64,000 bases of DNA from CAWGCA01 sp963820955 (lineage in GTDB: Bacteria; Pseudomonadota; Gammaproteobacteria; Chromatiales; Chromatiaceae). Below are positions 40,631 to 49,377 of the stretch, piece after piece. The translations under genes were made by a program, and so were the position numbers. The stretch lies in assembly GCA_963820955.1 (NCBI GenBank), contig CAWGCA010000008.1:60282-124281 (forward strand), in the 5' to 3' direction. The notes beneath the pieces are model-generated. The model did no database searches. It had not been told where the DNA came from and saw only the letters and a program-made list of their open reading frames with translations. How positions within the stretch are numbered: position 1 is the first letter of the stretch; every line of letters starts with the position of its first letter.

Positions 40631-42406
40631 ATGAAAGACTACACAGAAGATTCCGATTGCCGGTTTGTGCCTGAAACAACGTTGATGGGACACACTAAGA
40701 TTTCCTACTTTGTTCTTCTTGTTTTGTTGCTAATCGCCGGCTGCGGTTTTTCGCCTCTACTTGGGGCTAAATCCGGCCTGAAACCAGCTGAACAGAGTAT
40801 TCCAAATACGCCGCGCAACACGCAGCTTTCGCGTATAAATCAATGGCAGGGAGTTTCACAGGGTGGCTTGAATCGCGATTACCCGCAATCAGATACCATT
40901 GATCCAGGACCGCGGCTGGTGAATATGCACCGACCCGAGATCGTATTGACAGCGCATTCCAGACATGAACGCCTGGCTATCGCCTGCAGTATGAACGAAG
41001 AAGAACAGGAAACCCTGGTGTTGGGTCACGAGGACGACTATCTCTCTTTTAAATTTTCCGCATCGGATTACTCCTCTCCAGACAAGAATAAGTACCATCA
41101 AAAGCTTAACGGCTTCAATGATGAATGGATCGATCCTCAGGAAATTCGTAGCGCCACCTATACCGGCCTAGCGGCCAGTAACAATGTCTCCATGGTTAAG
41201 GCGGCTAACAATCATGGCACCTGGAATGAAGAGGTCGTTTCCATCAAGTTAGAAGTTGATCCACCTCCCTGGCAGACACCCTGGGCCTTTTCCATATACA
41301 CCCTGCTTATCGGTGGCACATTGGTCACTTACAAGAAGAATAAGGATAACGAGTGCGAGAAGACCAAAAACTACGACACCAATAGCGCCACCTATACCAG
41401 TCTGCCGGCCGGAAACTATGTATTCACCGTAAAGGCGGCAAACAATGATGGCATCTGGAATGAAGAGGGGGTCTCCATCCAGCTACAGGTTGAACCGCCA
41501 CCATGGCAGACACCCTGGGCCTTTTCCATGTACACCCTGTTCATCGGCGGTACATTGGTGACTTATAAGAGAAAACAGGACAAGAAGCACGATACGGCAA
41601 AAAAATACAGCGCCAAACTGGAAGGTCAGGTCAAGGCGAGAACCCAGGAGCTTTCAGAGCGCTATGAAGAATTGAAAGAACTGAATCAGAAACTGCAGGA
41701 AGCGAGTGTCACGGACTCCTTGACAGGCCTGAAGAATCGGCGGTATCTCTACGAGTCCATCGAAACATGCGTGGCCTCCATCACACGGCGGGTGGAAGAT
41801 ACGATGTCCGGGGATGTAAAATTCAATACGATCGATATCGCGCCATCGATGTTTTTCATGATGATCGATCTGGACGGGTTTAAATCAATCAACGATACCT
41901 ATGGTCATGCAGCAGGCGACATGGCGCTGATCCAGGTAAGAGATATTCTGCAGGAGACCTGCCGCAAGTCTGATATCATTGTCCGCTGGGGCGGCGATGA
42001 GTTCCTGATCGTGGGAGAAAATACCAGCTTGCGTGCGGCGGAACAGCTTGCCGAGCGCATCAGGCATAATCTGGCCGAACATCAGTATCAGCTGGGTGGC
42101 GGTAATGTCGGCAGGTTGTCCGGTTCCATCGGTTTTTCGATGTATCCCTTCTCACCCTTGAAAAAAGCCAATCTACTGACCTGGGAGCAGATTGTTGCCC
42201 TGGCTGATCATTCCGCCTATACCGCGAAGAACAATGGGCGCAACGCCTGGGTCGGTGTCTACGGAACACGCAAAAGTGCCTGGGAAGAGTTTGCGAAAAC
42301 TGATGTCGACGTCGTCGACCTCGCGGCAAAAGGTATGTTGTCGATCAGATCCTCTCATGACGCTCTTATCGAAACCGTGAAGAAAATTCAGAATGCCAAA
42401 GGTTAA
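40631..42406 (+). CDS. Membrane diguanylate cyclase with duplicated Y_Y_Y-TM unit
   Basis: The C-terminal GGDEF domain has an intact active site, RWGGDEFLIV, and NDTYGHAAGDMAL, so it should make cyclic di-GMP. Upstream are a lipoprotein-like signal (LLLLIAGCGF), a Y_Y_Y-type sensor module (LNGFNDEWI... KAANNHGTWNEE) and WAFSIYTLLIGGTLVTYK. The second half of the sensor module plus the helix is repeated 78 residues later (KAANNDGIWNEE... WAFSMYTLFIGGTLVTYK). A coiled coil links to GGDEF. The usual N-terminal propeller is absent. Starts at ATG 40685, ATG 40631 or TTG 40562 are possible; 40685 gives the neatest signal sequence. Confidence 0.82.
   Translation: MKDYTEDSDCRFVPETTLMGHTKISYFVLLVLLLIAGCGFSPLLGAKSGLKPAEQSIPNTPRNTQLSRINQWQGVSQGGLNRDYPQSDTIDPGPRLVNMHRPEIVLTAHSRHERLAIACSMNEEEQETLVLGHEDDYLSFKFSASDYSSPDKNKYHQKLNGFNDEWIDPQEIRSATYTGLAASNNVSMVKAANNHGTWNEEVVSIKLEVDPPPWQTPWAFSIYTLLIGGTLVTYKKNKDNECEKTKNYDTNSATYTSLPAGNYVFTVKAANNDGIWNEEGVSIQLQVEPPPWQTPWAFSMYTLFIGGTLVTYKRKQDKKHDTAKKYSAKLEGQVKARTQELSERYEELKELNQKLQEASVTDSLTGLKNRRYLYESIETCVASITRRVEDTMSGDVKFNTIDIAPSMFFMMIDLDGFKSINDTYGHAAGDMALIQVRDILQETCRKSDIIVRWGGDEFLIVGENTSLRAAEQLAERIRHNLAEHQYQLGGGNVGRLSGSIGFSMYPFSPLKKANLLTWEQIVALADHSAYTAKNNGRNAWVGVYGTRKSAWEEFAKTDVDVVDLAAKGMLSIRSSHDALIETVKKIQNAKG
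41150..41573 (+). repeat. Tandem in-frame duplication inside the cyclase gene
   Basis: The segments 41150-41339 and 41384-41573 are about 190 bases each, 234 bases (78 codons) apart, and similar at both DNA and protein level, for example AGCGCCACCTATACC at both starts and CAGACACCCTGGGCCTTTTC in both. They encode the end of the Y_Y_Y module plus a hydrophobic segment. Confidence 0.85.
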
Positions 42407-42451
42407 GGGGTAGCCGGCTAGCTGAGCCAGGATTTGATCTCTGGTAGTCCT

Positions 42452-42508
42452 GGCCCATCGAATCCGTCTGCCGCAGTATCCTATTGGCAGGCCTCGATGG
42501 GCCTTTCC
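42452..42508 (+). terminator. Possible terminator after the cyclase gene
   Basis: GGCCCATCGA at 42452 can pair with TCGATGGGCC at 42494 (10 bp), followed by TTTCC. The 32-base loop is long, so the assignment is tentative. Confidence 0.4.
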
Positions 42509-42732
42509 ATTTCCCCCCGATACGCTTTTTTCCTTCCCGATTAGTCATAGGGCTCCACACTTTTCCAAGCCAACTGTTTGTCCAGCGTCGAATGCCGTGG
42601 ACAGCCGCTCAAGATTTTCTGAAAAAGGGCGCTGTCTTAGTTGACCCATTCCGGAACAGGCTGGTTTCTCTATGCCAGTGATATGCATCCGAAAAAAGGC
42701 TTTGTTTGAAAGTAAAAAGAGAGGACTACCCC

Positions 42733-43158
42733 ATGACCCGTGTGCTAACCACCCTATCGGCCATTCTATTTATGGCACTCTCCTCAGCAGCAAACGGTGC
42801 CTCGGAGCTGGTAAAAGCGACTCCCGAATCCGTGGCGGGGGCCACCACGGTTGATGCCAGCCAGGCCAAGGCCCTGTTTGACGAAGAGGCGGCCTTTGTC
42901 GACCTGCGCAAGGAGAACATGTGGAACAGCGGCCGTATCCCGGGTGCCATCTGGCTGGATTTCAAGACGGCGTTTTCCGCTGAGGCGTTGGTAGCAGAGG
43001 TCGGTAAGGACGAGAAAGTAGTTTTCTACTGCAGCGGGGTCCGCTGTCCCCGCAGTTCGAAGGCGGCTATAAAGGCGGTAGAGTGGGGTTACAGCCAGGT
43101 CTACTACTTCCGGGACGGCTTTCCTGCCTGGAAGAATGCCAAATATCCCGTCGAATAA
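42733..43158 (+). CDS. Periplasmic rhodanese-like protein
   Basis: A single-domain rhodanese of 141 residues with a signal peptide (TTLSAILFMALSSAANGA). The ATG at 42733 follows GAGAGGA. The active-site loop is CSGVRCPRS (near residue 103), with the first cysteine as the expected persulfide carrier, and the domain ends with YYFRDGFPAWKNAKYPVE as in canonical rhodaneses. The periplasmic location fits sulfur-compound handling or redox signalling in a sulfur-metabolising bacterium. It is monocistronic. Confidence 0.88.
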   Translation: MTRVLTTLSAILFMALSSAANGASELVKATPESVAGATTVDASQAKALFDEEAAFVDLRKENMWNSGRIPGAIWLDFKTAFSAEALVAEVGKDEKVVFYCSGVRCPRSSKAAIKAVEWGYSQVYYFRDGFPAWKNAKYPVE

Positions 43159-43229
43159 CGGCTACCCGATAACGAGCGAAATCCAGGCCCTAGTAATATT
43201 GAGCCGCCTGTCCCGACGGAAACCGAATA

Positions 43230-45098
43230 ATGTTAGTCAGATCACGTATTACCCTAGCTTCACAGCTGGTCATGGTGCTGGTTGCCGGGACCCTGATTTT
43301 TGCCGCTCACCTGGCCCAACAGGCCGCGGAAGAGCGTTTCATCGAGGTATCGCTGTCCGCTAAACGCGTCATGCTGGAGCAGATAACCGATCGTCATGCG
43401 TCCGAGATGTCGGCTTTCACCAAGGCCCTGACCCGGGACAAAGCGACTATAGACGCCCTGCGCAAGGGTAATATCAAGGCGCTTCAAGAGCAGGTCGATA
43501 CCACCCATAATCTGTTCGAGAGTGACGGCACCCTGGATCGGCTGCAGATCACCGACCCGGAGGGTAAGTATCTGGCGTCGGCGCCCACCAGATTCAGCGG
43601 CATCACTACCAAGATGCTGATCAAAAAAGCGGCCGAAGAGGCCACGATGGTGCACGGGCTCAGCCGTGACGAAGACGGAGAACTTCAGGCCGTACTCGCC
43701 TTCCCGCTCTACGCCCGGGGAAAGCTGAAGGGCATTGCTGTGTATAGCCGGGACCTGCAGCGGCTAATCGACGATTTCCAGCGGGGAGATGGATCAGAGG
43801 TGTTCGTGCTGGACGGTGAAGGTAACCAGAAATACGCCGCGAGTGAAAACCAGCAGCAGCAGATCCAGGCCCCCGGGATCCAGGACGGCCGGGGCGGGAT
43901 GGCCGTTGTAAAAGCGGATCACCGTTTCCACGTCGTTTCCGCGCTTCCCATTCGCAACATCGCGGGCGAAGTTACGGGCACCCTGGTTACCTCCCAGGAC
44001 CAGACGGAGACCTACCAGACGCAGGAAACCGTGACCTACACCGCAATCGGCATCCTGCTGCTCGCCCTGATCGGTTCCGCCGTGGGGCTCTTCCTTTACA
44101 TTCGCCGGGCCTTTAAGCCCATCGAGCAGGTGATCAGATCCATGACCAGCATTGCCCAGGGCAACCTGAGTTGCGAGGTGCCGGCGCGCAAAAAGGACGA
44201 TGAAACCGGACGTCTGACCCATGCCCTCAGCGCCATGGTGACGCAGTTGCGCGAACTGGTGACCGACATAACAGGATCCACCGAACGGATGACCTCGGCG
44301 GGCGCTCAGCTGACGCAGATTACGGAGGCCAGCAGTAAGAGCATTAACGAACAGTCCATCGAAACTGACCAGGTGGCTACAGCGATCAATGAAATGGCGG
44401 CGACCGTGCAGGAAGTCGCGCGCAACGCATCTGACGCCGCACAGGCGGCCAATCTGGCGAAACAGAAGGCAAGCGACGGCCAGGAAATTGTGAGGCAGAC
44501 GATCGGCTACATCAACACGCTCGCCACCGACATCCAGCAGGCCGGATCAGTGGTAGCGAGCCTGCGCAAGGAGAGCGAGAATATCGGGTCCGTGCTGGAA
44601 GTTATCCGCGGCATTTCCGAGCAGACCAACCTTCTGGCCCTGAATGCGGCGATAGAGGCGGCCCGCGCCGGCGAGAAGGGGCGTGGCTTTGCCGTGGTCG
44701 CCGATGAGGTACGCAGCCTGGCAAGCCGCACTCAACAGTCGACTCAGGAAATTCAGGATATGATCACCAGCCTGCAAAACGGTGCCGCAGAAGCAGTGCG
44801 GGTTATCGATGCGAGCGAGTCAAGTTCCACGTCGACCGTCGAGCACGCGATCCAGGCGGACGAGGCGCTGGTGGGCATCACTCAATCGGTCGAAAAAATC
44901 AGCGAGATGAATACGCAGATTTCCTGCGCAGTCGAGGAGCAGCACACCGTGGCGGAGATGATCAATACCAGCGTCGTGCATATCGCGCAGTTGGCCGAGG
45001 AGTCCCGGGAGCGCACCGAACAGACTGCTCAGGCATCGGCCGACACATCCCTGCTGAGCGAAAGACTGGGAGCCTTGGTGCACCGTTTCACGATCTAG
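43230..45098 (+). CDS. Methyl-accepting chemotaxis protein
   Basis: A 622-residue transmembrane chemoreceptor. An N-terminal helix (about 8-30) precedes a periplasmic double-CACHE-like sensor (DPEGKYLASAPTRFSG, LAFPLYARGKLKGIAVYSRDL, VFVLDGEGNQKY). A second helix (TAIGILLLALIGSAVGLFLY, about 270-290), a HAMP domain and a long signalling coiled coil follow. The MCP hairpin tip is ISEQTNLLALNAAIEAARAG with GRGFAVVADEVRSLA. There is no C-terminal NWETF pentapeptide, so methylation probably relies on other receptors. The ligand is unknown. Confidence 0.93.
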   Translation: MLVRSRITLASQLVMVLVAGTLIFAAHLAQQAAEERFIEVSLSAKRVMLEQITDRHASEMSAFTKALTRDKATIDALRKGNIKALQEQVDTTHNLFESDGTLDRLQITDPEGKYLASAPTRFSGITTKMLIKKAAEEATMVHGLSRDEDGELQAVLAFPLYARGKLKGIAVYSRDLQRLIDDFQRGDGSEVFVLDGEGNQKYAASENQQQQIQAPGIQDGRGGMAVVKADHRFHVVSALPIRNIAGEVTGTLVTSQDQTETYQTQETVTYTAIGILLLALIGSAVGLFLYIRRAFKPIEQVIRSMTSIAQGNLSCEVPARKKDDETGRLTHALSAMVTQLRELVTDITGSTERMTSAGAQLTQITEASSKSINEQSIETDQVATAINEMAATVQEVARNASDAAQAANLAKQKASDGQEIVRQTIGYINTLATDIQQAGSVVASLRKESENIGSVLEVIRGISEQTNLLALNAAIEAARAGEKGRGFAVVADEVRSLASRTQQSTQEIQDMITSLQNGAAEAVRVIDASESSSTSTVEHAIQADEALVGITQSVEKISEMNTQISCAVEEQHTVAEMINTSVVHIAQLAEESRERTEQTAQASADTSLLSERLGALVHRFTI

Positions 45099-45276
45099 TA
45101 CTCCGTCAAGGCAATAAGTTAGGATTCAGATCCACCCCAATGGGCCAAGACAAGGCGCAGTCCGAAGGGAATGGCTCGCCCTTTACCGGGAGCGCAGCAG
45201 ACAGCCGTGCTGCCAGGCCCGAAAGGGGCATTTGAATTGTTGTGCAGTGCAGGCCGTCCATGGCCATGCAGGCGAT

Positions 45277-45834
45277 CTATTTATCCAGCTTAGTGATTTT
45301 CGAGCCCTCGAGCGAAATTCCCACCATCAAACCCTTGTTGCCGAGTACGAAACCCACGATCGGATCCTTGAAATTCTGGGTATTGATGTCCTTGCCCGCG
45401 CCCCATTCCGCAATTGCTACCGAGCCATCCACACCGGCCTCCCAGCCTTTACTGTCACGGAATTTCTGGAGGGCGTCATCGTTCAGAAACACCATCACGA
45501 TTGCATACTGCTGGGCCCCGATCTGGAGTCCAAAAGAGGCGCTCGCAATGTTGTAGTAAGCCACTGATTTGCCACCGATACGCAGTGCCCCCTCTCCATA
45601 CTCGCCACCGACAACCAGGCCGGCCTTTATGACATCGGGAAACACCAGCACTCCATTGGCTGTGTTAAGAAATTCGGCACCGCCGGGGACCTGTTTTTTG
45701 AACTCGGTAAGGGTACCATCGACCTTGGTATCGATTTCCGTGGTACTCGCTGCCGAGGCCAGACCGACCAAGCCGATACTGGACAGAACGGTAACTAGTA
45801 TTACGCTAAAAACGCCACGCAGTTCTCTGTTCAT
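45277..45834 (-). CDS. SYLF/Ysc84-type lipid-binding protein
   Basis: A 185-residue secreted protein with a signal peptide (VILVTVLSSIGLVGLASA). The SYLF/Ysc84 domain covers nearly all the mature part: AGLVVGGEYGEGALRIGG, YYNIASASFGLQIGAQQYA and VGFVLGNKGLMVGISLEG. In bacteria these proteins are periplasmic or outer-membrane-associated and bind lipids; the physiological role is unclear. It is a single gene on the minus strand. Confidence 0.88.
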   Translation of the reverse strand: MNRELRGVFSVILVTVLSSIGLVGLASAASTTEIDTKVDGTLTEFKKQVPGGAEFLNTANGVLVFPDVIKAGLVVGGEYGEGALRIGGKSVAYYNIASASFGLQIGAQQYAIVMVFLNDDALQKFRDSKGWEAGVDGSVAIAEWGAGKDINTQNFKDPIVGFVLGNKGLMVGISLEGSKITKLDK

Positions 45835-46000
45835 GGAATCACTCCTTTTGATTGTTAGCGTTGTTCCGGAGGCTCCAGTCTACTTTGAACTGAGGCCCGG
45901 GGCCACATCTTCCCTCTCTGTCACTCGATCCGCCCCCCCGATGTTTGCTTGTTCATCGGTTGTTCTCATCATTAGGCTCCGCGCTAAAGCCCTCTAGCGG

Positions 46001-46987
46001 TTAGGCCATCAGCATTCGGAATTCACGGTGCCAGCGTTCCAGCTTTTCGTGATACTGGTGTGCCTCGTATTTGGGGCCATTGTAGTAACGTGCTACTTTT
46101 CGGAAATCTCCCGCTGTTGGGTTGGCTTTTTTTACCACATCACCTTTTGAACGAAGAAAGCGTGCCACGAATCCGACCTGACGCTCTGCCGGGGCGGTGA
46201 ACAACTCGGTTGCGCTTGCTGCACCCACCCGCTTGTAGTTGGCGCCCATAACCTGGCCCAGCCCCATGCTCATAGACTGCATGCGCAGTTCTTCAAGGTG
46301 AGTGCTCGGCTGTTCCCGGTTTAGGCGTGACAGATAGTGCTGTTCGAAACGCGGACGGATGATGCCGGCAGTCTCCTGGCGGATGATCGCCAGAATCCAC
46401 TCTGATCTGACCAGAATGCCGGTCTGGGCCAGAAGTTGTCTGGAGGTGGATTCTGCCATCTCCCCATAACGCGCCAGTATTTTACGACAATCGAGATACT
46501 GGCGCCTGTCCAGGGCATTGAGATGAAAAATCGCGTCGTCGAATTTACCGGTCATTACCTGCCCTGTTTGGGAACGCGCGATGGCTGTGTTGAGCATTTT
46601 CTCCAGGGTCGCCGGGGTCAGCCGGGCATCCGGAATACAGGTGATCAGTAGCTTGGCGCTGTTCCATTTGCAGGGATAACACAGGGTATTTCGCTTGATG
46701 GAGCGGGTGAGTCGATTTTCTACCTGAAACTGTGCCACCGCCCGGTTGGTGCCGCGTCCGAAATCCCCATCAATGGCGAAGGCACCGTTGGATGAAGTGG
46801 AATAGCCTAGAAAAATCAGCAGTCTCTGTATCGCCTTGATGCCGGACTCACCGGCAGATTTACGGGTCAAGTTTTCATCGCCGGAAAGAAAACGCTCCAG
46901 GTCGGTGCGCCAGAGGGCCTTTCGGTCCTCCGGGTGGGCGATGATCTGTTGAATGCGGCTGTTTTCGATCAGGTCATGAAGTGGCAT
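46001..46987 (-). CDS. N-acetylmuramidase with peptidoglycan-binding domain
   Basis: A 328-residue protein without a signal peptide. A peptidoglycan-binding domain of the PG_binding_1 type lies at about 45-95 (IKAIQRLLIFLGY, IDGDFGRGTNRAVAQFQ). The C-terminal 150 residues look like a DUF3380/N-acetylmuramidase domain: WILAIIRQETAGIIRPRFEQ with the presumed catalytic glutamate, then SMSMGLGQVMGANYK and FRKVARYYNGPKY. Such enzymes are found in phage lysis cassettes and as effectors; here there is no holin or other phage gene nearby. Without an export signal its delivery route is unknown. Confidence 0.72.
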   Translation of the reverse strand: MPLHDLIENSRIQQIIAHPEDRKALWRTDLERFLSGDENLTRKSAGESGIKAIQRLLIFLGYSTSSNGAFAIDGDFGRGTNRAVAQFQVENRLTRSIKRNTLCYPCKWNSAKLLITCIPDARLTPATLEKMLNTAIARSQTGQVMTGKFDDAIFHLNALDRRQYLDCRKILARYGEMAESTSRQLLAQTGILVRSEWILAIIRQETAGIIRPRFEQHYLSRLNREQPSTHLEELRMQSMSMGLGQVMGANYKRVGAASATELFTAPAERQVGFVARFLRSKGDVVKKANPTAGDFRKVARYYNGPKYEAHQYHEKLERWHREFRMLMA

Positions 46988-47358
46988 GGCTCCTCCTTGG
47001 ATTGTGATGGGTCTGGCTTTGAAAATGGGGGTGGCCCACTAGGCCAAGCGCGATTCTCTTTCCCTGTGTTTTAGCCCCAGAAGGAGGTTTTGTCGAGCAG
47101 AGAGTGATCGGAATTTAAAATCTGTTCCGCATATCACATTCGCGTGGTGGTATCGAATCCGTCGTAAAATCATCAAGTAGATCAATCGACGCTCCCCCTG
47201 AGACTTGAGCACCTCGAAAGACCCGGGGTGCCCAAGTGTTGAAGGGAAGGGCGTATGGGTAAATTCGAGTTACGACATATCCGGCTGTTGATTGTCCCGT
47301 CGCCGACTTCGATCGAGTCTATACCTTAATGGGTTCGGTCGGAGAAAAGGCAGAGCGC
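46988..47358. other. Spacer with a degenerate family-B repeat
   Basis: About 370 bases without a gene. GAGCACCTCGAAAGACCC...GGGGTGCCC at about 47207-47234 resembles the GAGGTGC hairpin of family-B elements and is probably an old fragment of one. No other signal is visible. Confidence 0.4.
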
Positions 47359-48432
47359 TCAGTCTCTGATCATTACGTAAAAATTGTTCTGAAAATCATG
47401 TTCAAGCTGATGAACAGTGACATCGGTAAATCCCGCCTTGCGCAGCATCTCTATGGCCAGTTCCTCTCCCCACATAGTTCCGAGTCCGGGACCGCCCTGA
47501 GCGCGTGAAACGGTCATGCAATGCATAGTGGAAAGGGTGTAACAGCGAGGGTGCGATGGGGTGTTCCAGGTTGCTCTCCAGGTGACTGGAGGCACGAATA
47601 TCCTGCATCAGAAAAGTCCCTCCCGGTTTGAGCGTTTTGTATATGCCATCCAATACGCCTTGCGGCGCAGCCTGATCGTGAACAGCGTCGAAGGCTGTGC
47701 CCCATCAAACTGTCGCGGTTCGGCCTGTACACCAAATTCTGTCAGATCACGTTCCATTAATCGTACGTTGACCAGGTCCTCAGCCTCTGCTTCCTCACGC
47801 GCTTGTTGCAGTGCATGCTTCGAGAGGTCGTATCCTACAAATTCCGAATTGGGATAATGTTGCGCCAGGTGTAACAGTGCACGTCCTCGGCCACATCCAA
47901 TATCCAGTAAGCGAATACCTTGCTCTAACTTAGGTATAATATGGCCCACCAGCGGAAGGATATGTTTTTCGAGTCCGGCCAGTACTGTTTGACAGCTGTC
48001 TTCTGCCATCACTTGGTGGAAACGTGGATAGTGTTCGTAGCCCACGCCGCCGCCGGTGCGAAAACAGTCAACGATATTATCTTCTACCTGCCCAAGAACA
48101 CTCACGTATCGGGCAAAGACCGCAATATTGTGGGGAGAGGCCTTGCGGGTGAGCAGGGAAGCATGGCTTTCCGGAAGCAGATATTGCTGATCTGCTGGCT
48201 GGTACTTCACTATGCCACCCGAGACCATTGCCCCCAGCCACTCTTTTACATAGCGGCAATCAAGACCGGCATGGCTTGCGATATCCTCGACCCTGGAGGC
48301 GGGTAGTTCGGCCATATAGTCGAACAGACCGGTACGGTGCCCGATCGAAACCATCATGGACAAAGCCCCCTGGTTAAGCATGCTGAGTCACTGATCAGCG
48401 AAGGCGTCTACCGGCTTGGCTTCATTCAGCAT
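47359..48432 (-). pseudogene. Broken class I SAM-dependent methyltransferase gene
   Basis: The protein resembles winged-helix plus Rossmann methyltransferases of the Rv2258c type. Reading from ATG 48432, the first residues MLNEAKPVDAFADQ run into an in-frame TGA at 48388-48390 and then continue LSMLNQGALSMMVSIGHRTG in the same frame. The SAM-binding motif IRLLDIGCGRGRALLHLA is intact. Two frameshifts follow, near 47700 (before AFDAVHDQAAPQGVLDG) and near 47545 (before YTLSTMHCM). The true C terminus is GFTDVTVHQLEHDFQNNFYV, in the third frame. Nonsense plus two frameshifts make a functional product unlikely. Restart at ATG 48381 would give only the N-terminal 257 residues. Confidence 0.8.
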
Positions 48433-48635
48433 TGAAATACAGGCATTACACATGATCTTGACCTCTTTTGGCGTCTCGATAGTTTTACTCTGTGTATAGT
48501 GATGCATGGGCCGAAGCTCGCCTCGGAGCAGTGCCGTAACTATCTGGAACTATTGTTCAAGGCCGATTGAAGAGTTGATTGTCCATGCTGAGGGCAGACA
48601 GGATCATGAGATACAGCGCTGGGGCAAGTTGCATA

Positions 48636-48802
48636 TTTAAGGGCACCTCGAAAAATTCGAGGTGCTCGTGTGGTGCAGGGATGGGATGCGCCACTATTTT
48701 TTTGCGCGTAAGCACATGAAAATAAAGGCCATCGGAAATCGCGCGTTTCGATCGCCTTATCGAAAAAATTCCATGGAAGTGATTTTTCGAAGTACCTTTA
48801 AA
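48636..48802. repeat. MITE-like element, family B, copy 1
   Basis: A 167-bp element with imperfect terminal inverted repeats: TTTAAGGGCACCTCGAAAAA at the left, and at the right the reverse complement of TTTAAAGGTACTTCGAAAAA. Just inside the left end the sequence folds into CACCTCG...CGAGGTG. The interior GTGGTGCAGGGATGG...GCGCCACTATTTT is shared in reverse orientation with 54495-54590. Confidence 0.75.
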
Positions 48803-48901
48803 GTTATCTGAAATTTGTTGTTCAGATAGAAAGATCGACGTAGAGACCGTTGGTAGAGGGTAGTAAGGTTAAATGGGAACTGCTGATTGAGGAGCGACTG
48901 C

Positions 48902-49129
48902 ATGATTGATCATAATCCAGATCCTGGTGCACGAATCGATAGCCACAAGACAGAGAGTTTGTCACAGCAAGCGGTAGCTCCCTCTGTTAAAAGTGCGGGG
49001 AAAAAGAGCAAAAGCATGCATGATGGCATTGCGGTTTGGTGTGATTGCTGTTCGTGCGAGGCCGAACCCTACTGGGTCGAGATAGCCCAAGAAATGGGAA
49101 TGGAGCAGGTCAGCGATTATGAGGACTAG
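48902..49129 (+). CDS. Small cysteine-containing hypothetical protein
   Basis: A 75-residue protein starting at ATG 48902, seven bases after TGAGGAG, a good ribosome-binding site. The C-terminal half holds WCDCCSCEAEPYW, a tight C-x-C-C-x-C cluster suited to metal or redox chemistry, next to an acidic tail ending VSDYED. No signal peptide is seen. It lies between two family-B repeats and has no recognised family. The ribosome-binding site and codon use support coding. Confidence 0.6.
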   Translation: MIDHNPDPGARIDSHKTESLSQQAVAPSVKSAGKKSKSMHDGIAVWCDCCSCEAEPYWVEIAQEMGMEQVSDYED

Positions 49130-49224
49130 GACACAGCGCCCGGGAAAATATAGAAAAAGACCATCAGAAATGAATTATCCATAATATTTGTAGTCTAATT
49201 TGGCTGAAGGTAAGCTTGTTGCTT

Positions 49225-49314
49225 ATGGGTACTTCGAAAAATCCCTCTGATTGTTTTTTTCGATTCGCGTTCCCGTATCACACGGGCACCTCAAATTTTT
49301 TGAGATGCCCTTTA
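49225..49314. repeat. MITE-like element, family B, copy 2
   Basis: A 90-bp element starting GGGTACTTCGAAAAATC and ending with the hairpin CACCTCAAATTTTTTGAGATG and CCCTTTA, matching the ends of family B. The interior is shorter than in copy 1. It lies between the small cysteine protein and the desaturase. Confidence 0.65.
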
Positions 49315-49377
49315 GGTAGAAGTTCAGCGACTGTTACGTCTGTGAGGTCCGGCGTGCGGTTTTTTTGAAGGTATATT

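Noticed and set aside
46001..46987. Muramidase as evidence of a prophage
   Set aside because: No neighbouring holin, tail or integrase genes; the muramidase is isolated.
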